Positions 53,427 to 62,214 are shown, numbered from the stretch's first letter. The stretch: 64,000 nucleotides of DNA from Desulfobacterales bacterium (GCA_024637225.1 JAGXFP010000021.1:47781-111780); one strand, 5' to 3'. The notes: generated from the letters alone by a model not told the origin. Program-made: numbers and translations.

Positions 53427-53963
53427 ATGGATATTTTCATGGATCAGGCCGATTGTAAAAACCCCCATCTTGTCGACGAGTTGCTGATTGTCAGGGATTC
53501 TGGAGAGATTCCGGAAGTGGCCCTGCACGGCTCGATTTTCTTTTTGAGCCACGATCCGGACGGCCCCGGCCTGGAGCTGGCCCGGGATGAACTTGGGCTC
53601 CTCAAAGAGATGGCCGCGGCCCGCTACCGAGAAATGGTCCGGCGCGATCTGGAACCGCGCAACCGAGGTAAAAGCCACTATCGGGGCGTGGTCCGCTGTA
53701 TTGCCAACTGGCGGAGGATGCAGCGCTTCTGCCGCCGGGAACGGATCGCCATCAATGCCTTTCGGGAAGAGGTGGCCGGGGCCCTGATTTTCCTGCTGAA
53801 AAAGGAGTTGGCGGAGACCGCCGCCGGGCTGGAGTGTTCCTCAATCAACTGTTCCGCCGACGAACTCTACCTGTTCAGCCGGGAACTGGGGCTTGACTCG
53901 GGCCGGCTGCCGGAAGGGTGGCGACAGATCTGTCGGCGCACTGGTGGGGAAAAAACTGCCTAG
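53427..53963 (+). CDS. Conserved-looking hypothetical protein
   Basis: A 178-residue cytoplasmic protein with helical, Arg-rich middle (NWRRMQRFCRRERIAINAFR) and several Cys. No signal peptide or membrane helix. A start at 53439 (MDQADC) is also possible; neither has a strong ribosome binding site. I do not recognise it. Its stop codon TAG is the first three bases of an inverted-repeat element. Confidence 0.6.
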   Translation: MDIFMDQADCKNPHLVDELLIVRDSGEIPEVALHGSIFFLSHDPDGPGLELARDELGLLKEMAAARYREMVRRDLEPRNRGKSHYRGVVRCIANWRRMQRFCRRERIAINAFREEVAGALIFLLKKELAETAAGLECSSINCSADELYLFSRELGLDSGRLPEGWRQICRRTGGEKTA

Positions 53964-54125
53964 TACCACGTAACCCCCTAAACCATCCATCTTGCTCGTT
54001 ATTTTATGTGCCAGCTGCGTTACGACTTCCGTTACAGAGCGGTGCTATGCGCGGAAAGTCTCGCCTAGCTGGCCCGCAAAATCCTTTCGTAATCTCGTAA
54101 AACTTTTATGGTTAACGTGGTACTA
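53961..54125. repeat. Element D: inverted-end element supplying both stop codons
   Basis: A 165-bp element with ends TAGTACCACGTAAC and (reverse complement) TAGTACCACGTTAAC, a near-perfect inverted match. The first TAG is the stop of the plus-strand gene at 53427; the opposite end's TAG is the stop of the minus-strand gene at 54123. The inside is GC-poor to mixed and non-coding. Confidence 0.85.
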
Positions 54126-55421
54126 GCCGTCGCCGCCCCGCCTGATCCGGTCAATAAGTGAGGTGGTCGAAAAATTTTCGACCACCGGGATGTTCAGCAC
54201 TTCGCCGCCCGCGGCCATGACCTCTTCGGCGCCGACGATCTTTTCCACCGGCCAGTCGCCTCCCTTCACCAGGATATCCGGGCTCAGTTCGCTTATCAGT
54301 CCGAGGGGCGTCTCTTCTTCAAACAAGACCACGTGATCGACGCAACCGAGGGCGGCGAGGACCCGGGCTCGGGACTCCTCGTCGTTCAAGGGGCGTTCCT
54401 CCCCCTTCAGGGCACGCACCGAGGCGTCGCTGTTCAGGCCGACGATCAGGCAGTCGCCGAGACGGCGGGCCTCCTCAAGATAGGTGACATGGCCCCGGTG
54501 GAGGATATCGAAACAGCCGTTCGTGAAGACGACCCGGCGGGTAAGGCCACGGTAGTTTTCGACTATTTTCTTTAAGACCGGCAAGGGAACGATCTTGTCC
54601 CGGTCGGGAAAACGATAGGGGGCCGAAGCGACCGCGGTGAAGAGCTTGCGGCATTGACTGAGCAGGGCGGGGTCGACCATCTCTTTGGCCTGGCCGGGTT
54701 CGCCGCCGGCTTCGGCCAGGACCAAGCCGTCCGGAGCGACTATCATGGAGTGGCCGCCAAATTCGGTATCGTCGCTTATCCCACAGCGATTACAGCCGAT
54801 CACGAAGATCTGGTTTTCGATGGCCCGGGCCTTGAGCAGGGTGCGCCAGTGTGCCAGGCGGGCAGTGGGCCACTGGGCGCTGACCACCAGGAGCCGGCCG
54901 CCCTTCGCCGCCTGACTTCTGATCAGATCCGGGAAGCGCAGGTCGTAACAGACAACCCCGGCAAGGATGCCGAGTTCCGTTGCCACCGGCTGGGGATTGC
55001 GGCCGGCGGTAAAAAAAAGATCCTCTTCCATGGGGGCAAAAAGCTGCTGTTTGCGGATCTTGCCGAGCACCCCTTCCGGCCCCACGAAATAGAGGGTATT
55101 GAAAATCAGGCTCCTTCCGGCCTCGATTATTATTTCCGGCAGGGAGCCGGCAATATAGATCTCGTAGCGCTCCGCTTCTTCTCTCAGGGCGTCAAGCATT
55201 TCCTCCCTGCGCCCCGCATGTTCCGCCATTCGCGGATAATCAAAGCCGGCCGCCCATAGTTCGGGAAGCACGGCCAGGCCGGGGGATTGCATCGCCAGCG
55301 CGGTCAGTCCGTTGCGGACTTCGGCTAGATTGCGGGCGGTTTCGCCGAGCTTGACATCGAACTGGATAAACCCGACGGTAAAAAGCGGCAGGTTGCTCGA
55401 GTTGCGGTTGTTTTGAACCAT
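54123..55421 (-). CDS. Nitrilase-superfamily amidohydrolase fused to HldE-type heptose-1-P adenylyltransferase
   Basis: A 432-residue fusion. Residues 12-265 form a carbon-nitrogen hydrolase: Glu in VLPELWAAG, Lys in KIRKQQLF, Cys in VVCYDLRFP (about residue 158). Residues 290-430 match the C-terminal half of HldE (RfaE2): [19 protein letters not shown] with the HxGH nucleotide motif, [14 protein letters not shown], and [10 protein letters not shown]. The second part would make ADP-heptose for LPS. The HldE kinase half (RfaE1) is replaced by a nitrilase. No frameshift or stop separates the halves. Confidence 0.9.
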   Translation of the reverse strand: MVQNNRNSSNLPLFTVGFIQFDVKLGETARNLAEVRNGLTALAMQSPGLAVLPELWAAGFDYPRMAEHAGRREEMLDALREEAERYEIYIAGSLPEIIIEAGRSLIFNTLYFVGPEGVLGKIRKQQLFAPMEEDLFFTAGRNPQPVATELGILAGVVCYDLRFPDLIRSQAAKGGRLLVVSAQWPTARLAHWRTLLKARAIENQIFVIGCNRCGISDDTEFGGHSMIVAPDGLVLAEAGGEPGQAKEMVDPALLSQCRKLFTAVASAPYRFPDRDKIVPLPVLKKIVENYRGLTRRVVFTNGCFDILHRGHVTYLEEARRLGDCLIVGLNSDASVRALKGEERPLNDEESRARVLAALGCVDHVVLFEEETPLGLISELSPDILVKGGDWPVEKIVGAEEVMAAGGEVLNIPVVENFSTTSLIDRIRRGGDG

Positions 55422-55507
55422 TATCCGGCACTCCTTTATTTTATCTTTAACCCGAATTCGTCCCGGCTTTCGGCTTTCTTGTTCTTGTCAGCCGGTAGCG
55501 ACTGCTT

Positions 55508-55563
55508 ATACCCACAGGGCATAAGTTTCGTACGAGCAGACCAGCTGCTTAACCTCAGCTTTA
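55508..55563 (-). repeat. Family A repeat, partial copy 11
   Basis: On the minus strand: AAAGCTGAGGTTAAGCAGCT, GGTCTGCTCGTACGAAACTT, ATGCCCTGTGGGTA, the left part of family A only. The rest of the 55422-56027 gap shows a leader hairpin (see 55949) and otherwise nothing recognisable. Confidence 0.7.
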
Positions 55564-55948
55564 TTTGTCCGCGCGACGGTGGAGAAATTGCCGTCGCCAT
55601 CTTTCAGGGTCACCGGTCGCGAAATCCAAGTTTATAGGTTATTTATAAACAAATACCCTTCCCGCGTAAAGGCTTTGGAGTGGGGAGTGTGGATCTGAGA
55701 GTTAGAAAGCCCGTTGAAAAACCTCATTTGCACTGGATGGGGAAGCCCGGGCGAGATCTTGTCGATTTCCTGACGGGCTGGCAGGTGGATTTGTTCTCCC
55801 TGGATATTTTCTCTGAGGCGGCAGTTCACCCTAAATCCTCGAGCATTGTCGTCCCGACCTTATTTCTACTGCTCCGAGCTTTGCTTCTTTTCGGGGAAGG
55901 GCAATTATGTTAGTTTATGGGCTTAAAGATGTGACGGCGCGAACGATT

Positions 55949-55981
55949 GCCGGCGGCGGTTCAGGCGCCGGCTGCCTTTTA
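55949..55981 (+). promoter_or_regulatory. Terminator-like hairpin in the leader of the RACE gene
   Basis: GCCGGCG (55949-55955) pairs with CGCCGGC (55966-55972); TGCCTTTTATT follows. It sits 47 nt before the ATG, where it could end upstream transcription or act as an attenuator. I saw no cobalamin-riboswitch box in the leader. Confidence 0.4.
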
Positions 55982-56027
55982 TTGAGCCGTTTGAAAATTT
56001 CGTGAATTTTTTATAGAGGTCTGCTGG

Positions 56028-57941
56028 ATGACCAAAGAAGTCCATTTTCTGCCGGATGATGTCAAAATAACCGTTGATGACAACGAAAACCTGCTGGCCG
56101 CGGCGGCCGCGGCCGGGGTTTACATTCACGCCTATTGCGGCGGCGACGGGGTTTGCGGTAAATGCAAGTGTAAAATCGAGCAGGGGGAGGCGGGCGTCTC
56201 GGGTCCCCCGGCCGACAAGGACGGTTTCCGGCTGGCCTGCCAGACCACGGTCAAAGGCGATCTGGTGGTGTCGGTTCCGGAAGTGGTCTCCAAGGACGGC
56301 CGGGCTCTGAAGAGAAAACCCAAGACAACCCGGGCTATTTCGGCCCGCTCCATGTCGGAACTGGTCGGCAGCTGGCAGCTTGACCCGCCGGTTGAAAAAA
56401 GATTCGTCAAGCTTACCCCCCCGTCAATCGATGATAACACCCCCGATCTGCAGAGGCTGCTGGGAGAGATAAGCAAAGGCTGCCGCGACTGCGCCGAACC
56501 GACCTACGATCACCCCCAGCTGCTCCAGGAGCTGCCGGCCACCCTGCGCGAAGCCGACTGGCAGGTGACGGTGATCATGCTGCGCGGTAAAAGGAGCGAA
56601 GAGCCCGACCGGATTATCGCGGTTGAGTCCGGCGACACCAGCGACCGTCTTTACGGTCTGGCGGTTGATATCGGCACCACCACGATCAGCGGTCTGCTCC
56701 TCGATCTGAATAGCGGCAAGGTCATGGCCGAGGCTTCCGCTTATAACGAACAGATCAGGTTCGGTGAGGATGTTATCTCGCGGATCATCTATGCCCAGAA
56801 GCCGGGCGGTCTGGAAGATCTCCAGGAGCAGGTGGTGCGCACCATCAACAAGGTGATCGAAAACGTCTGCCAGCAGGTGATCATCAGCCCCAGCGATATC
56901 AGCTATATCATGGCGGCGGGTAACACCGTGATGAGCCAGCTCCTCCTGGCGATAAATCCCAAATACCTGCGCGAAGCCCCATATGTGCCGACCTGCAGCC
57001 AGATGCCCCTGACCAGGGCGGCCGCCATCGGCGTGTACGCCCATCCCTCGGTGCGGCTCTTCCTCTATCCCTCCATTGCCAGCTATATTGGCGGCGATAT
57101 CGTGGCCGGCGTCCATGCCTGCCAGATGCACAAGAGCCCGGCCCTGACCCTGTTCATTGATATCGGTACCAACGGTGAGATCGTTGTCGGCAACCGGGAC
57201 TGGATGGCCTGCGCCGCCTGTTCGGCCGGACCGGCCTTCGAGGGCGGCGGCATCCGGCACGGCATGCGGGCCAACACCGGCGCCATCGAAAACTTTCATA
57301 TCCATCCGGAAACCCTCGATCCGATGATCGTCACCATCGACCGGACCAAGCCGGCCGGGATCTGCGGCTCCGGCTTGATCAGCATTGTCTCCGAACTGCT
57401 CGAGGCAGGAGTCATTGATCAGCAGGGCAAGTTCAACCGCAGGCTCGACCATCCCCGGATCCGGGAAGGTTACGACGGTTACGAATATGTGCTGGCCTGG
57501 GCCGGCGACTCGCTGATCGGCGAGGATATCGTCATCACCGAGGTCGATCTCGACAACCTGACCAGGGCCAAGGGTGCCATGTACGCCGGCTACCAGACCC
57601 TGCTCGAATCGGTGGGCATGACCTTCAACGATCTGGAGCGGGTGATCCTGGCCGGCAACTTCGGGGCCTATATCGATCTGGAACGGGCGATCTGCATCGG
57701 CCTGCTGCCCGATATCGACCGGGAAAAATTCTACTATCTCGGCAACGCCTCCCTGACCGGCTGCCAGATCAGCCTCAACGATATCAACCGCTTCCGCGAC
57801 CGGGTCGAAGTCAGGAAACTGATGACCAATATGGAACTAAGCGAAAATCCGCAGTTCATGAATCATTACATGGCCGCCCTTTTTCTGCCCCATACCGATA
57901 TGGACCAGTTCCCGACCGTCCGGGAAAAACTGCCGTCGTAA
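56028..57941 (+). CDS. ASKHA-type reductive activator of corrinoid proteins (RACE-like, DUF4445)
   Basis: A 637-residue protein. The first 90 residues hold a plant-type 2Fe-2S ferredoxin site (CGGDGVCGKCKC, later LACQTTV). After a linker, an ASKHA ATPase domain (from about 205) shows AVDIGTTTISGLLLD, AAGNTVMSQLLL, FIDIGTNGEIVVG and LAGNFGAYIDLERA. Such proteins use ATP to reduce Co(II) to Co(I) in the corrinoid iron-sulfur protein or methyltransferases. The next gene is acsE, which fits this role exactly. Length is normal for the family. GAGG lies 8 nt before the ATG. Confidence 0.93.
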   Translation: MTKEVHFLPDDVKITVDDNENLLAAAAAAGVYIHAYCGGDGVCGKCKCKIEQGEAGVSGPPADKDGFRLACQTTVKGDLVVSVPEVVSKDGRALKRKPKTTRAISARSMSELVGSWQLDPPVEKRFVKLTPPSIDDNTPDLQRLLGEISKGCRDCAEPTYDHPQLLQELPATLREADWQVTVIMLRGKRSEEPDRIIAVESGDTSDRLYGLAVDIGTTTISGLLLDLNSGKVMAEASAYNEQIRFGEDVISRIIYAQKPGGLEDLQEQVVRTINKVIENVCQQVIISPSDISYIMAAGNTVMSQLLLAINPKYLREAPYVPTCSQMPLTRAAAIGVYAHPSVRLFLYPSIASYIGGDIVAGVHACQMHKSPALTLFIDIGTNGEIVVGNRDWMACAACSAGPAFEGGGIRHGMRANTGAIENFHIHPETLDPMIVTIDRTKPAGICGSGLISIVSELLEAGVIDQQGKFNRRLDHPRIREGYDGYEYVLAWAGDSLIGEDIVITEVDLDNLTRAKGAMYAGYQTLLESVGMTFNDLERVILAGNFGAYIDLERAICIGLLPDIDREKFYYLGNASLTGCQISLNDINRFRDRVEVRKLMTNMELSENPQFMNHYMAALFLPHTDMDQFPTVREKLPS

Positions 57942-58083
57942 CCGCGCCGGTCAACATCATTATTGACAACCATCTGTATTGACGCTAATTTCAGGGTTTG
58001 TCTGTCGTCCCGGACAATTAAACGCAGGTTAAACCGGTTCGTAAGAATCTTAAAAATATTAAAGTCATATTAAGGAGAAGAAC

Positions 58084-58980
58084 ATGTCAAATCTCGTCCT
58101 AGGGATCGCCGAAAGCATCAACATCATGGGAACCAGAAGCGGTACCGCCATGAAAGAGAGAAACCCCGGCCCGATCCAGGAGATGGCCCGGGAAGAGACC
58201 GCCGCCGGCGCATCCTTTCTCGATATCAATATCGGCCCGGCCCGCAAGGACGGCACCGAGCTGATGCCCTGGGTGGTGGAGACCGTCGAGGCCGCCACCC
58301 CGCTGCCCCTCTGCCTGGACACCACCAATGCCGATGCGATGGCCGCCGGGTTCAAGACCATTAAAAACAAGAAAAACGCCATCATGAACTCCATTTCCGC
58401 CCAGCCGGAAAGGATGGAGAAGCTGATCCCGGTCGCCGCCGAGGCGGGCTGCAACGTGATCGCCCTGCTCTGGGGACCCGACGGCATGCCCCGGGATTCG
58501 AACGAACGGGCCGCCATGTCGGTCGACCTGATGATGGCCTTGAACGAGGCCGGCATCTCCAACGAGAAGATGATCTTTGATCCGATCGCCACTCCGATCA
58601 CCCTGGGAGCCGACCAGCTCATGTCGGGCCTCGAGTTCCTGAGCATGCTGCCGGAGATCGCGCCCGGCTCCCGGACCACCGTCGGCCTGTCCAACGTTTC
58701 GAACGGAGTGGACGAGAAACTGCGGGGCTATCTGGACCGGACCTATCTGATCATGCTGATGAAATACGGCCTGACCACCGCGATCGTCAACTCCTACGAT
58801 CCCGAACTGATCGCCCTCTGCAAGGGCGAGCGCCAGGTTCTGGTTGATATGGTCCACGGCATGATGGACGGCAACGATCCCGATCCGAGCACCCTCGACC
58901 AGCGCTCCTTGGAGCATTACAAGACCTATAAGGTGCTGTCCGGCCAGAATGTCTTTTCCGAGTCCTGGCTGAATCTGTAA
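58084..58980 (+). CDS. acsE: Methyltetrahydrofolate:corrinoid/iron-sulfur protein methyltransferase
   Basis: A 298-residue TIM-barrel pterin-binding methyltransferase that moves the methyl group of CH3-THF to the corrinoid iron-sulfur protein in the Wood-Ljungdahl pathway. IAESINIMGTRSG, GASFLDINIGPARKDG, PLCLDTTNADAM, and VGLSNVSNG are the pterin site and Asn residues of the family. AAGGAG stands before the ATG. It follows the RACE-like gene. The C-terminal part is somewhat longer than the typical 260-residue enzyme. acsABCD are not in this window. Confidence 0.92.
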   Translation: MSNLVLGIAESINIMGTRSGTAMKERNPGPIQEMAREETAAGASFLDINIGPARKDGTELMPWVVETVEAATPLPLCLDTTNADAMAAGFKTIKNKKNAIMNSISAQPERMEKLIPVAAEAGCNVIALLWGPDGMPRDSNERAAMSVDLMMALNEAGISNEKMIFDPIATPITLGADQLMSGLEFLSMLPEIAPGSRTTVGLSNVSNGVDEKLRGYLDRTYLIMLMKYGLTTAIVNSYDPELIALCKGERQVLVDMVHGMMDGNDPDPSTLDQRSLEHYKTYKVLSGQNVFSESWLNL

Positions 58981-59004
58981 TAAAAACCGGGATGGCTGTG
59001 GTTA

Positions 59005-59037
59005 AGGGGGGCCGCCGGTCGGCTCCCCTTTTTATTT
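59005..59037 (+). terminator. Intrinsic terminator of acsE
   Basis: AGGGGGGCCG pairs with CGGCTCCCCT (one G-T pair) around CCGGT, followed by TTTTATTTT. It ends the RACE-acsE unit. Confidence 0.92.
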
Positions 59038-59123
59038 TAAAGATTTTCCAGGTTTTTTCGAGAAGCCGCGATCCAATAGACCAACCGACGAAGGTCTTGT
59101 AATTTCCGACCCGATCAGGAGAT

Positions 59124-59699
59124 ATGGCCGAGATCAAATCGCACCATATGATTCACGGTACCCTTACCGATTATGTTACCGGTGAGAGGATCGTCGATAC
59201 CGATGATGAAAGATACCGCCAGAAACTCTGCCGCTATCTGGTCGAGGCAAAGGGTTACTCGAAAAGCGATCTGGCGGTCGGCGGCAAGATCGAGACCCTG
59301 TTCAACGGCCGCTTTGTCGTGTCGCGGATTGATATTGTGGTTATAATTAATAATCAGCGGCTGATGATGATCAGATATGGTCCCGGCTCGTTGGTCACCC
59401 GGGAGCGCCCGGCCCTGGCCGCGGCCCGGGTTTTTGACCCGGAATACCTCATTCCCGTGGTTGTGGTCAGTAACGGCGAGGATTGCGAAGTTCTCGATAC
59501 GAGCACCGGCAAGGTTTCCGGGCAGGGACTGGACAGCATTCCGGCGCGGCGCCGCTTACTGGAACTGCTTGAAGAGCCGCCGATTGCCGGGCCTGTCGGC
59601 GACCGGCGGGAAAAGGAGCTGCGGATCCTGAACGCCTATGATCTGGAGCTCTGTTGCCTCGGCGAGCCTTGTCCCTTGCCGAATGCCCCGGAGGGGTGA
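59124..59699 (+). CDS. HsdR N-terminal-domain-like protein
   Basis: A 191-residue protein with the fold signs of the type I restriction HsdR N-domain: RQKLCRYLVEAKGYSKSDL, RIDIVVIINNQRLMMIRYG, ARVFDPEYLIPVVVVSNGED. In active nucleases the third strand ends with E-x-K; here it ends R-Y-G, so cleavage is unlikely. No hsdM/hsdS is nearby. It sits just after acsE. Such proteins next to Wood-Ljungdahl genes recur, from memory, in anaerobic delta-group bacteria; their role is unknown. Confidence 0.8.
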   Translation: MAEIKSHHMIHGTLTDYVTGERIVDTDDERYRQKLCRYLVEAKGYSKSDLAVGGKIETLFNGRFVVSRIDIVVIINNQRLMMIRYGPGSLVTRERPALAAARVFDPEYLIPVVVVSNGEDCEVLDTSTGKVSGQGLDSIPARRRLLELLEEPPIAGPVGDRREKELRILNAYDLELCCLGEPCPLPNAPEG

Positions 59700-59711
59700 A
59701 AGGGTTTTAGG

Positions 59712-59809
59712 AGCCAGGAGCCAGGAGCCAGGAGCCAGGAGCCAGGAGCCAGGAGCCAGGAGCCAGGAGCCAGGAGTTAGGGGTGGGGAGTGAGGAGTCA
59801 GTGGTTAGG
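59712..59809. repeat. Heptamer tandem array (AGCCAGG), array 2 with decayed tail
   Basis: Nine perfect AGCCAGG units (59712-59774), then five diverged units in phase (AGTTAGG, GGTGGGG, AGTGAGG, AGTCAGT, GGTTAGG). It follows the stop of the HsdR_N-like gene by 12 bp. Confidence 0.95.
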
Positions 59810-59893
59810 AATCGGAGTGGTTTTTGGGGGTTTACTTCTGGAAGGCGCTTTTTGAATGCTGAATACGTAACAGGTTGGCAAAAAATCAAAAGT

Positions 59894-60021
59894 GGGATGG
59901 CTAAGCAAAAATCGTCAGATCCAAGGCGCGCGAATTTCGAGGAATGAAGCGTACTTCAGTACGGTGCAATGACGAGACAATTTGCAGCAACGCAGGAGCT
60001 GGCGATTTTGGCGACGCCATC
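59894..60021 (+). repeat. Family A interspersed repeat, copy 12
   Basis: From GGGATGGCTAAGCAAAAATC through the near-palindrome GCGTACTTCAGTACG and TGCAATGACGAGACAATTTG to ATTTTGGCGACGCCATC; almost identical to copies 2 and 3. It ends 24 bp before the DAHP synthase start, and the frame reading out of it gives a false 34-residue extension. Confidence 0.9.
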
Positions 60022-60045
60022 TTATTGATATGGAGAATAAAGCAC

Positions 60046-61389
60046 ATGAATGATCCGAGCTGGACAAAATCGAGCTGGCAAAATTTCCAGGCCCTGCAGC
60101 AACCGAACTGGCCTGATATGGACCAGTGCCAAACGGTTCTGGGGGAGATCTCCTCCCTGCCGCCCCTGGTCTTTGCCGGGGAGATCCGCACTTTGAAAAA
60201 ACAGCTGGCGATGGTCGCCGAAGGGGAGGCCTTTCTCCTTCAAGGCGGTGACTGCGCCGAAGAGTTCGCCATGTGCAATGCCCCCACCATCCGCGAGATG
60301 CTGAAGGTTATTCTGCAGATGGCGGTGATTATCAGCTATGGCGGAGGGAAGCCGGTGGTCAAGGTCGGGCGGATCGCCGGCCAGTACGCCAAGCCCCGCT
60401 CCTCCGACACCGAGATGGTTAACGGCGTGGAGATGCCCAGCTATCGGGGTGACATGGTCAACCGGATCGAGCCCACTCCGGAAGCGCGGCGGCCGGATCC
60501 CCGGCGGATGCTGGAAGGCTACTTCCGGGCCTGTTCGACCATGAATATCGTTCGGGCCTTCACCCGCGGCGGTTTCGCCTCCCTGGACCGGGTCCACGCC
60601 TGGAACAACGAGTTTGTTAAAAGATCGCCCCAGGGCCAGTCTTATGAAAAACTGGCCGCCAGTATCGATCAGGCCTTGAAATTCATGGCCCTGATCGGCA
60701 TCGATACGGAGATCCCCCAGATCAAGCAGGCCGCCTTTTTCACCTCCCACGAAGCCCTGCTCCTGGGCTACGAAGAGGCTCTGACCCGGGAGGACTCAAC
60801 CAATCCGGGCAACTGGTACGATTGCAGCGGGCATATGCTGTGGATCGGCGATCGGACCCGCCAGCTTGACGGCGCCCATATCGAGTTCCTGCGCGGTGTC
60901 AAAAACCCGGTGGGCATGAAGGTCGGACCGAAGCACGATATCGACGAATTGAAGAAGATCATCAACAAGCTGAATCCCGAAAATGAAGCGGGCCGGCTTA
61001 CCCTGATCACCCGCTTCGGGGCCGAAACCATCGAGAATTATCTGCCAGGACTCTGCCGGGAGATGAAGAAAGAGGGCTTCAAGCTGGTTTGGAGCTGCGA
61101 TCCGATGCACGGCAACACCTACACCACGGCGGGCGGTTACAAGACCAGGAATTTTGACAACATTTTAAAGGAAATCCAGGCCTTTTTCCAGATCCATTGG
61201 GATGCGGGGACGGTGCCGGGCGGGGTCCATTTCGAGCTGACCGGTGAAAACGTAACCGAGTGTACCGGCGGCGGCCGCGATATCAAGGATGATCAACTGG
61301 TCAAAAACTATCTGACCAACTGCGATCCGCGCCTGAATGCCGAACAGAGTCTGGAGCTAGCCTTCCAGATTGCGGAAATGGTGCGATAA
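60046..61389 (+). CDS. Class II 3-deoxy-7-phosphoheptulonate (DAHP) synthase
   Basis: A 447-residue plant-type (class II) enzyme joining PEP and erythrose 4-phosphate, the entry to the shikimate pathway. LLQGGDCAEEF holds the metal Cys, VVKVGRIAGQYAKPRSS binds PEP, SHEALLLGYEEALTR, GVKNPVGMKVGP, and CDPMHGNT with further metal ligands are all intact. The start is set at 60046, 10 nt after GGAG. With aroK and aroC in this window, part of the pathway is covered. No feedback domain beyond the class II N-terminal helices is present. Confidence 0.96.
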   Translation: MNDPSWTKSSWQNFQALQQPNWPDMDQCQTVLGEISSLPPLVFAGEIRTLKKQLAMVAEGEAFLLQGGDCAEEFAMCNAPTIREMLKVILQMAVIISYGGGKPVVKVGRIAGQYAKPRSSDTEMVNGVEMPSYRGDMVNRIEPTPEARRPDPRRMLEGYFRACSTMNIVRAFTRGGFASLDRVHAWNNEFVKRSPQGQSYEKLAASIDQALKFMALIGIDTEIPQIKQAAFFTSHEALLLGYEEALTREDSTNPGNWYDCSGHMLWIGDRTRQLDGAHIEFLRGVKNPVGMKVGPKHDIDELKKIINKLNPENEAGRLTLITRFGAETIENYLPGLCREMKKEGFKLVWSCDPMHGNTYTTAGGYKTRNFDNILKEIQAFFQIHWDAGTVPGGVHFELTGENVTECTGGGRDIKDDQLVKNYLTNCDPRLNAEQSLELAFQIAEMVR

Positions 61390-61488
61390 CCACCCGGTCC
61401 GCCTGCCGCTTTCCCTGGGGGTATATTGGTCGGCCGCGGTTAATCAGGGAAAAAAGCCGATAACCCGGGTCGGAAAGTGGAATTCTTC

Positions 61489-62214
61489 ATGGAACATTAT
61501 CTGCCGATTCTGGTTATTTTCTTCTGCGGCGCCTTCACCCAGGGTCTGACCGGCTTCGGCTTCGCCCTGGTTTCCATTCCGCTGCTGGTCCTCTTTGTCG
61601 ATATCAAGACGGCGGTGCCGCTCTGTATGTTGAGCGGCCTCGTGATTACCGCTTTTCTCTCCCTGCAGCTAAGGGCCCACCTCGACTGGCGAAAGATCAT
61701 GCCCCTGCTGATCGGCTGCCTGCCCGGAATTCTGGTCGGGACCTTTTTGCTGATCAAGGTCAATGAACCTCTTTTCAAGATTTTGCTGGGGACGATGCTG
61801 ATCGCTTACGCCCTGTACCGCTTGTTTCTGGTAGCCACACCGAGAGCCATCCACAGGGCCTGGGGCTGGGCGGCGGGCTTTGCCACCGGGGCGATCAGCG
61901 CCGCCTTCAGCGCTGGCGGACCGCCGACCATTATTTATACCACCCTGACCGGCTGGAAGAAGGATGAGATCAAGTCCACCCTGTCGATCTTCTTCTTCAT
62001 GAGCGGCGTGGCTACCGCCGCAGCCCATGCGTTGAGCGGCCTTACCACCGCGGAAGTCGTCGGCTTGTCGGCCGCGACTCTGCCCGGCGTGCTGGCCGGG
62101 GTCTGGACGGGATCCCTATTGTACGGTAAATTCAAAACGGATGGATATATCAAGCTGGTGCTGCTCGGATTGATCCTGATGGGTTTGCTGATGTATAAAT
62201 CGGCGCTCGGCTGA
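61489..62214 (+). CDS. TauE/SafE family sulfite/sulfonate-type permease
   Basis: A 241-residue integral membrane protein with seven to eight helices in two halves. The first has FFCGAFTQGLTGFGFALVS, the second GFATGAISAAFSAGGPPTII, the two conserved pseudo-repeat motifs. Family members export sulfite, sulfoacetate or other small organic anions. The GTG at 61477 could also be the start (4 residues longer). No partner gene. A bidirectional terminator follows. Confidence 0.9.
   Translation: MEHYLPILVIFFCGAFTQGLTGFGFALVSIPLLVLFVDIKTAVPLCMLSGLVITAFLSLQLRAHLDWRKIMPLLIGCLPGILVGTFLLIKVNEPLFKILLGTMLIAYALYRLFLVATPRAIHRAWGWAAGFATGAISAAFSAGGPPTIIYTTLTGWKKDEIKSTLSIFFFMSGVATAAAHALSGLTTAEVVGLSAATLPGVLAGVWTGSLLYGKFKTDGYIKLVLLGLILMGLLMYKSALG

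Noticed and set aside
55680..55913. 77-codon plus-strand frame upstream of the RACE gene
   Set aside because: No ribosome binding site, mixed composition and no recognisable motif; it looks like random open sequence in a long gap.
55422..56027. Cobalamin riboswitch upstream of the corrinoid activator gene
   Set aside because: No GCCACTG-type B12 box was found in the leader.
59712..59809. CRISPR-like array
   Set aside because: The units are 7-bp head-to-tail copies without spacers, so this is a simple tandem repeat.
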